A DNA stretch of 64,000 nt from positions 28,791,959 through 28,855,958 of the forward strand of contig NC_091325.1 in the NCBI RefSeq assembly GCF_038502225.1. Direction: 5' to 3'. Position numbers and translations under genes: made by a program. Within the stretch, counting starts at the first letter, position 1. Every line of letters starts with the position of its first letter. Positions 57,723-64,000 of this stretch are shown one piece after another. This DNA is from Cherax quadricarinatus. Its lineage: Eukaryota > Arthropoda > Malacostraca > Decapoda > Parastacidae. The notes beneath the pieces were generated by a model. The model did not search any database and was not told the DNA's origin. It saw only the letters and a list, made by a program, of their open reading frames with translations.

Positions 57723-60721
57723 GTGGTAATGCTTTATTTACAGCTAGCAAAGTAAGGGTATTTCTCCAGAATGGTCTGCAATATACCACTGTGGATAAAA
57801 TACTTAGCCATTTCTTGAACACTTCTGAGTGAGTTGTTTCTAAATTCATTAATTTGATCACACTCCAGTACATAATGACGCAATGTGTGACAATAGTCCA
57901 TCTGGCAAAGTTTACATTTCGTTTGGTCTACATCTGGTGGTGGTGATTTAACCTGCCAAAGATACTTGTAACCCAGCCGGAGCCGGGCAGTAGTGACATC
58001 CAAGAGTCTACTTATCTTGTTGGATGCACCATAGACATGTGGCTCCTCCTGCATGATGGAATGATGATAGATGGACTGACTTGTGTCAATCTCCCTAAGT
58101 CTTAAGTCAATAAATTTCATTTGAAGTTCTTTTCGTATTATTGTTCTCAAACTGCTAAATGGCAACCCAAGATTGTAATCTACCCCCTCTTTGAAAGCAT
58201 ACAGCTTAGCCAATTTATCAGTTCTATCATGCATCTGAAGACCAATGTGAGATGGAATCCACAGCATGTGCACTCTGACTCCACTGTCCACAATCTTACC
58301 ATATCTATGTCTGGCTTCTGACAAAAGCATGCCGCAATTTATACTTAATGAGTTGAGAGCATTTATGGATGACAGAGAATCAGTTACAATTAAAGTGTCA
58401 ACCTTAGATACATGGACACATTTGAGTGCAAGGAGTATGGCAAACAGTTCTGTTTGAAGGGTAGAGGCCCAGTTATTGATGCGTGCTCCAATTTCTTTAT
58501 GAGAGCCATCACTCTGTGTGACAACAGCAGCACTACCAGCTGCACCAGTGGACTGGTGAACAGAACCATCGACATAAATAATTTGTGAAAGATTGTTCTG
58601 TGTGACTAAGTTATCAATACAGCTTAAGGCATCATGTTTGGCTTCAAGACGAAGCTTTGGTTGTGATTTAAGAAGAGTTTTGGGGGGAAATGGAGGAATG
58701 GTAGTTTGGAATGGGGTAATATCCCATGGAGCAGGGAAATGTCTCTGTTGTCCAACTTGATATAGATCATGTAGCTGGTTCATGCGGAGGTCGGTTCCAG
58801 TTTTTTCGATCCATCTGGAAGGATGTTCACCAGTGCTGAGGAAAGTTTGGAGGGCTTCTGTGCAGGGGTTTGAATGGGCTAGCCTAAGCATATTGACCCC
58901 AATAAGGATATTTCTTTCAGTAACACGATCTCTAATGCTTGGAATATTAAGTTCTTTCCGCATATTTAAAATTTTGGCAGTACGAGGGCATCCTAGGATG
59001 ATCCTCATTGCTTCGTTTTGCAGTTTTTCCAGCCCTCCAAGCTTCCAGTCAGACACGAGTGCAAGTAGTGGCGCTGCATAATCAACCAATGATCTAATAT
59101 AAGCAAGATACATCATTTTCACAATTTTAACATTAGCACCATACCTGGGATGAAAACCTGCCACAACTCTAAGTGCTCTCAGCCTTTCTTTGTATTGGCG
59201 ACAAAGTCTCGTTACAACAGGTCCAAGTAGTGGAACCTCAAAGCCTAGATACCTGTATCTGCTTACATATTCTAGAAGAGACCCATCATGCAACTGGATC
59301 TGACGAACTGTGCCTCTCTGCCGAGGAGGACGCCTGTTGAGTATCTTTGTTTTATCCCCTGAGATTATTAACCCCAGGTCCTGACACGAGGCTAAAACAT
59401 GATTAAGAATGTTTTGGGTGTTGGAGAATCCGGTAGTGTGAATCATTATGTCATCAGCAAAACTAACCATATAATGATGGGGCTGGCTAGGCATGGCATT
59501 AAGTAAGGCATTAATCAAAATGTTGAAAAGGGTGGGACTAAGCACACCTCCCTGTGGGGTTCCTAATTCAAAATCTTTAGTTACACTTCTATGTCCCTGG
59601 AACAACACAGACGACTTTCTGTTGGACAGGTAACCTTTAATCCAGCGGAGAAGCCATCCTCCAACATCCATTCTGGCAAGTTCACTAATGATTACATGTC
59701 TGTTGGCTACATCAAAAGCGGATTTAAGGTCAAGGAACGTAGTGTATGAGCTGTCAGTGTGCAGAGTGAGAAAGGTGGTAATGCAATGATGCACACTCCT
59801 TCCATGCATGAAGCCATGCAACCGGGGTGACAAGAATTCCTTAATTCTGTGCATAAGACGATTAAGAATCATCCTTTCAAATGTTTTGCACAAGCAGCTA
59901 GTAAGGGATATTGGGCGAAATGAGTTTTGTTGATTGGGCTTTGGAATGGGAATAATGAGGCTATTGGTCCATGATTTAGGGAGCTCCCCAGTGACATAAC
60001 TCATGTTATATAATTCAAGTAAAGGATTACCTGGTACTCGACACAGCAATCTGAGTATGTTGTAAGTAATACCATCCTCACCAGGCGACGTGGAGTTGCC
60101 CTTAGTTAGTGCTGCATCAAGTTCATAATTAGTGAAAGGAATGTTGCAGTCATCTGCCTTGCTGAGCATAAAGCAAACAAGTCTCTCCCTTGCATCATAT
60201 TTGTCCATTAATTTCGCCTGTGTGGTAGTGGGAAGACTGTCATAGCTAGATGTAGCAGCCCAAGCACTGACTAACTCATTCGCCCTATGCAAGGGATGAG
60301 GGTGCGCGATCTGCCCAGTTCTGTTACCCTTAATTCTATTTATGTCCCTCCATGCCCGGCTAAGTGGGGTGTGAGCATTGAGACCATTGACAAATTGTTC
60401 CCAGTCTGTTTGCCGCAGCTCTGTCATACGCTCTCTGGCAGCAGCAAGGGCAGTTTGGAAGAGGCTCAGCATTTCAGGGGTACGATGGTTTCTATAGGCT
60501 AGGCCTAGTCTGCGAGCAGTACGTTTCAATGTTCGAAGTTTAGAATCATTGTAATAGGTATGATTTTTATAAGACTTATGATTATTATGGAAGTCATTTG
60601 GATTTAGAGTAGTAGGAGGAGAAAGGAAGAAGCAGGAAGATGTTGTCTCCACTTCATCGCCCCATACAAGAAGCATCCATCTCTCTACGAGTTGGCGTGA
60701 TGTCGTGTCTGCAAGTTTCAC
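57723..60721 (-). mobile_element. I-group LINE, 5'-truncated, with (TG)n tail
   Basis: Minus-strand insertion holding RT and RNase H but no endonuclease or ORF1: the left edge is the (TG)n tail after a very short 3' UTR containing AATAAA, and coding homology is lost at about 60721 where a stop appears upstream. The pattern is a standard 5' truncation. Confidence 0.85.
57734..60721 (-). CDS. I-group LINE ORF2 (partial): reverse transcriptase + RNase H, 995 codons intact
   Basis: Open for 995 codons without stop or frameshift; the first codon shown is set by truncation, not by a true start. RT: NSTSPGEDGITYNILRLLC, SFRPISLTSCLCKTFERM, FLDLKSAFDVANRHV (first Asp), GTPQGGVLSPTLFNILIN, catalytic VSFADDIMIH, then the RYRYLGF thumb block. 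RNase H: IYVDGSVHQSTGAAGS (Asp), LQTELFAILLALK (Glu), LIVTDSLSSINAL (Asp) and WIPSHIGLQMHDRTDKLA (Asp). The C-terminal zinc motif CKLCQMDYCHTLRHYVLEC is CX2CX9HX4C. RNase H downstream of RT marks I/Loa/R1-type LINEs; I favour the I group. The 45415-46235 fragment belongs to the same family. Confidence 0.9.
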   Translation of the reverse strand: MKLADTTSRQLVERWMLLVWGDEVETTSSCFFLSPPTTLNPNDFHNNHKSYKNHTYYNDSKLRTLKRTARRLGLAYRNHRTPEMLSLFQTALAAARERMTELRQTDWEQFVNGLNAHTPLSRAWRDINRIKGNRTGQIAHPHPLHRANELVSAWAATSSYDSLPTTTQAKLMDKYDARERLVCFMLSKADDCNIPFTNYELDAALTKGNSTSPGEDGITYNILRLLCRVPGNPLLELYNMSYVTGELPKSWTNSLIIPIPKPNQQNSFRPISLTSCLCKTFERMILNRLMHRIKEFLSPRLHGFMHGRSVHHCITTFLTLHTDSSYTTFLDLKSAFDVANRHVIISELARMDVGGWLLRWIKGYLSNRKSSVLFQGHRSVTKDFELGTPQGGVLSPTLFNILINALLNAMPSQPHHYMVSFADDIMIHTTGFSNTQNILNHVLASCQDLGLIISGDKTKILNRRPPRQRGTVRQIQLHDGSLLEYVSRYRYLGFEVPLLGPVVTRLCRQYKERLRALRVVAGFHPRYGANVKIVKMMYLAYIRSLVDYAAPLLALVSDWKLGGLEKLQNEAMRIILGCPRTAKILNMRKELNIPSIRDRVTERNILIGVNMLRLAHSNPCTEALQTFLSTGEHPSRWIEKTGTDLRMNQLHDLYQVGQQRHFPAPWDITPFQTTIPPFPPKTLLKSQPKLRLEAKHDALSCIDNLVTQNNLSQIIYVDGSVHQSTGAAGSAAVVTQSDGSHKEIGARINNWASTLQTELFAILLALKCVHVSKVDTLIVTDSLSSINALNSLSINCGMLLSEARHRYGKIVDSGVRVHMLWIPSHIGLQMHDRTDKLAKLYAFKEGVDYNLGLPFSSLRTIIRKELQMKFIDLRLREIDTSQSIYHHSIMQEEPHVYGASNKISRLLDVTTARLRLGYKYLWQVKSPPPDVDQTKCKLCQMDYCHTLRHYVLECDQINEFRNNSLRSVQEMAKYFIHSGILQTILEKYPYFASCK

Positions 60722-61385
60722 TATTCGAACACAGAATCAGCAGGATACTGGCCTAAATGTGCTGAATTTTTCTCAAGAAATGTTCTTGGCGTCACCTGAG
60801 TCTTCAGGGTGTCCCATGCTGTTCTTCAGTCACATGTTCAGTGTGAATTCTTTGCCAGAGCTGTGTATCCGAGTGCCCGAGGTCACTCAAAGCCATGTGG
60901 ATCATGAAGCCACATGTGGAAAAGGCCACATGTAGCGAGCCACTTGGGTTAATAAGCCAGATGTCGAAAGCTACATGCTGTTGTCTACTCCCTGGCATCA
61001 CCCATGACATCACCATGCTGCCCACATCACTCCCTCAATGTGACAATGCTGCCTGATGTCACCACGGATGTCTGCTAGACGTCACTTCGCTACGCACCCA
61101 CAACATCTGCCCGAAGTTACCCCACAACGTCCTTAACAATGTCACACCTGACATCACTACATGATGTCACATCAACAGTGTTATAGTTTCTCGTATGCGT
61201 ATGTATAATGTTCCCCAAGACCGTAGTCCTGGCACGGGTCTCAATCTTGCGATGACCCGTCTCTGGCTCCCGAGAGAGAAAGGTTTCTACAATGATGCGA
61301 CGTATGCTGCTCAAGCACTCTTCTGGTCAGTTCAACTGGTGCATCTCATAAGCGACAACACCATATGTACTCCTAACTGTGGACA
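60722..61385. other. Spacer between two LINEs
   Basis: No frame or known element. 60980-61170 has loose repeats of GTCAC/CATCAC words. About 61186-61385 is probably the 3' UTR of the minus-strand LINE that ends at 61386. Confidence 0.5.
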
Positions 61386-62615
61386 CTAGCGAGGAGGAGG
61401 ATATGTCGTTATCACGGGTAACAGCTTGTCTGGTTCGTTGACTCCATGGTACACTAGTGTGGCCGCAGTCATCTCTGGGTTCTCTTCGGGAGGGAATATC
61501 ACTCCTAGTTGCCTGCGGAGTCTCTCAGTAACTTCGCATTCCAGAAGATAGTGTGTTAGGAGCTGCTGGACAACGTGCTGACAGTACTGGCACATCTCCT
61601 CCTCAGCCTTGTCTACCATCATCTTGGCTGTGGGAAAGCCCAAACGAAGCCGATGGATGGTGGTACACTGCGCTCTGGACCAGCTTCTATCATATGGAGG
61701 GGGTTCTCCCTGAGTCGCTGCTCGGTACCACTGTTGAGATGGGGTATCATCTAAGACCTCCCCCATAAGTTTCATGGCTCTGGCAGCCACCAGTTTGGTC
61801 TGTCGTAGGCTGATTGGGACAGTAATCCCAACATGTGGATAGTCTGTTGCTGCCTTGGCTGCATCATCTGCCGCCTCATTTCCCCGGATGCCAGCATGGC
61901 TGGGGATCCAGTTCAATGTCGATCTGTTACCCTGAACTTCTACGGCTGTCATTATGCTCAGGATCGATGTGATGAGGTGAACATTGTCCTGTGGTTGAGG
62001 ATGGGAGAGGGCACTGATTGCAGAGGTGAAATCAACATGTATGACAGGTCGGAGTCGATGTCGTAGGGCATGTGACAATGTCTGCTGAATCGTCACCAGC
62101 TCAGCTTGAAGGATCGTGCAGTGGTCAGGGAGTTGCCAGCCTTGTGTGTGACCATTGTGGTACAGTCCAGCTGCTGCTCTCTTCCTGTCAGGGCCGACAG
62201 AACCATCTGTGATATACACTGCACATGTGCCTCCCTCTGCCAGTGCCATGCTTGTCTCAGCATGATTGCTGAGGGTGTCTTGACTGCAGAGACGGTTAGA
62301 GATGGGTAACTGCAAGATGCAAATATCGGCTGGATCTGGGCGCCAGGGAGGTGGTGGATGGTACCCAGCAACAGGAAGGTCACAACTCTTCTCAAGGAGT
62401 AGTTATATAGGCAGCAGCTTCCGCCCAGCAGCACAAAACGAACGAATCCAGGAGCAGTCCATGAAGAGTGTGGGATCTTGTGTCATGGTTGTCAATATCC
62501 GTCTCCTTAGTGGGGTACCTTGCTGCCGGTGCAGAATCGTGGCCACGTTGCAGGCGTTTATGTATCTTACTCTGTCAGCCAAGGAAGGAAGCCGGGCCTC
62601 AGATGGGGGCCCCAA
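61386..62615 (-). pseudogene. LINE ORF2: RNase H and C-terminal zinc motif
   Basis: Continues the preceding frame after a shift near 62605-62620. TAA at 62405-62403 interrupts, then the frame is open to 61386. RNase H: AVYITDGSVGPDRKRAAAGL (Asp), LQAELVTIQQTL (Glu), VIHVDFTSAISAL (Asp) and LNWIPSHAGIRGNEAADDAA (Asp). The C-terminal zinc motif is CQYCQHVVQQLLTHYLLEC, then the tail ending YPPPR. It would remove RNA from the hybrid during retrotransposition. The four catalytic acidic residues are kept even though the whole ORF is broken twice. Confidence 0.85.
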
Positions 62616-64000
62616 GCATAGTTCTTATCGCCTGATTTTGTACCACCTCCACCCTTTGCCTGCTCTGCGGGAAGAGATGAGCTAACGCCGGTGCACCGTA
62701 GTCAATGAGCGAGCGTATAGCTTGTATATAGTACAAGTGAAGTACATCTTTGCTTGCCCCTGCACAGTGCCTCGTCATGGCTCTCATGGCGTTGAGTCTG
62801 AGTAGAGCACGTGACCTGACATACTCGGCCTGTTTCTGAAAGGTCAGCTTTTTATCAATGTAGATTCACAAGTACAGGTAAGAGCCTGTCCACTCAAGTT
62901 CTATATCCTGAATACGTAATCTATTCACAGGATCTGGTCCCTTGAACATCATTGCAAGAGATTTCTCGGCCGAGATCTTGAGGCCTAGTTCCTTGCAAGA
63001 CTGCGTAATTAGGTCCAAAGCTCTCTGAGCCTGTCGTTCTAAATTGCCTTTCCCATTCACTACGAGTGCAAGATCATCAGCATAGCTGAGGAGCTGTGTG
63101 CCACTATGAAAGGGAAGGCTCACAAATTCCTGCATAAGGATGTTAAACAGGGTAGGACTGAGCACACCTCCTCGTGGCATACCGTTTTCCAGGGTTTTAA
63201 AGGAAGAGTAGTGTCCCTGAAAGCTGACACAGGCCTGCCTGCCCCTAAGGTAGGACTCTATCCAGGCCAGGAGGCGTCCTTTGATTCCCTTCCGAGCTAG
63301 TATTGCGAGAATTGCTGTGGGGCTGGCTAGCTCAAATACCTTTTCAAGGTCGAGGTAGACGACAATACTAGGTTGTTTATTACTATCAGCAATCTGGCTT
63401 AATAGGGTGGTTATGCACTCTGCTGTACCCACTCCTTTGGTGAAGCCAAATATGTGATGATGAGAGGGTCCAAGTTTCCATCGGAGGCGGTTTAACACCA
63501 TCCTCTCAGCAGTCTTGGCTAAGCAGCTGGTCATCGATATGGGTCTCATACTGCCTTGGTCCTTGGGCTTTGGAATTGGTACGATGGTAGCTTTCTTCCA
63601 AGCGCTGGGAGTGTCCTGGCCCTCCACGACTTGTTAATGACGTATAGTATGGCCTCCCATCCACTCTGCCCAGCCCGGGCAATCATGGAGTATGTAACAC
63701 CATCGATGCCCTTGGCAGTGTCACCTGTGTTCTTAATGGCAAGTCAGAGTTCCAAGTCAGTGAGGTCTACATCAGTCGCATCTTCCGACTCACATGCAGC
63801 TTGTATCGTTAACTGGCGCTGTGGCAGAAGATCCGTCTGTATATTCCGGATGTCCTGTGGGAGCTGAGTGGAGGCTCCCCTGGAAGTGAAAAGCTCCACT
63901 AGCTTCTCAGCTTCCTGGGATGGGCTCGGGTGTGCTAGAGGCCTCGGCTTGTTCTTGCCAATTGCTATGTTGAGCTTGCCCCATATCTCAGATAAGGTGG
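62598..64000 (-). pseudogene. LINE ORF2: reverse transcriptase region, several breaks
   Basis: Read on the minus strand from 64000: pre-RT linker, TGA near 63746, GIDGVTYSMIARAG, a frame change near 63640, then the long open piece 63627-62866: VPIPKPKDQGSMRPISMTS, VYLDLEKVFELASP (first Asp), NGMPRGGVLSPTLFNILM, and catalytic LLSYADDLALVV with YADD intact. TGA at 62868-62866 falls where YLGIYIDKKL-type sequence is expected; the same frame then continues through RSLIDYGAPALAHL to about 62600, where a frameshift follows. The RT box PRGG replaces the usual PQGG. Confidence 0.85.

Larger units (their letters stand above)
61386..64000 (-). mobile_element. Second I-group LINE (5' end outside window), decayed
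   Basis: Minus-strand ORF2 with RT and RNase H, distinct from the 57723-60721 family (different RNase H and C-terminus). Coding runs to the window edge at 64000 (LSEIWGKLNIAIGKNK), so endonuclease and ORF1, if present, lie outside. Confidence 0.85.

Noticed and set aside
57137..57832. His/Thr-rich and Cys/Val-rich proteins
   Set aside because: Translation of (CA)n/(TG)n microsatellites in all frames.
60705..61389. Small ORFs between the two I-group LINEs
   Set aside because: Short, low complexity, overlapping on both strands, no domain.

Overview
This window is eukaryotic and almost entirely repetitive. I read it as decapod-crustacean-like (crayfish, lobster or shrimp type). The support is the mix of repeat families (RTE, Penelope-like, CR1/L2-like, I-group LINEs, BEL/Pao, Ty3/gypsy), the abundant (TA)n and (CA)n tracts, and one chemoreceptor exon of arthropod gustatory-receptor type. 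The species cannot be fixed from sequence alone. No rRNA, tRNA, CRISPR array or bacterial-style operon was seen.

Layout. 1-3765 (-): L1/Tx1-like LINE, cut by the window edge and inserted in the front of a decayed BEL/Pao retroelement (3766-8580, +), which also carries a solo LTR (4053-4968). 9659-12933: two arrays of a 39-bp minisatellite bracketing an internal piece of a LINE ORF1 (-). 13115-39080: a 22-bp satellite of about 13 kb, split by two insertions: a full-length L1/Tx1-like LINE (16155-21993, +) and a recent, nearly intact LTR retrotransposon (28542-35524, +). 39081-40153: degenerate 20-bp repeats. 40154-41356 (+): first exon of a probable gustatory receptor, the only convincing host gene. 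41575-45096 (-): RTE LINE between two (TA)n tracts. 45415-46440: 3' piece of an I-group LINE. 46623-48690: LTR, primer-site and gag remnant of a second gypsy-type element plus part of another LTR. 48691-55139: Penelope-like element with an inverted partial copy, split by an intact CR1/L2-like LINE (49938-54671, -). 55406-57722: simple repeats and LINE 3' tails. 57723-60721 and 61386-64000 (-): two I-group LINEs, the first with an intact 995-codon reading frame, the second decayed.

The most notable object is the LTR element at 28542-35524. Its pol order is protease, integrase, then reverse transcriptase/RNase H, so the integrase precedes the RT as in copia, although all domains are Ty3/gypsy type. 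That arrangement defines the Gmr1-like group, first described from deuterostomes. The capsid resembles the SCAN-like capsids of that group, the LTRs differ at only about four bases plus two indels, and a 5-bp target duplication is visible. A second gag remnant of the same lineage lies at 47878-48327.

Order of events readable from nesting: the satellite and the BEL/Pao element came first; the LINEs and solo LTR inserted into them; the Gmr1-like element is among the youngest. Apart from the receptor exon, nothing here looks like a host pathway. The genes serve transposition (endonuclease, reverse transcriptase, RNase H, integrase, RNA-binding gag/ORF1 proteins).
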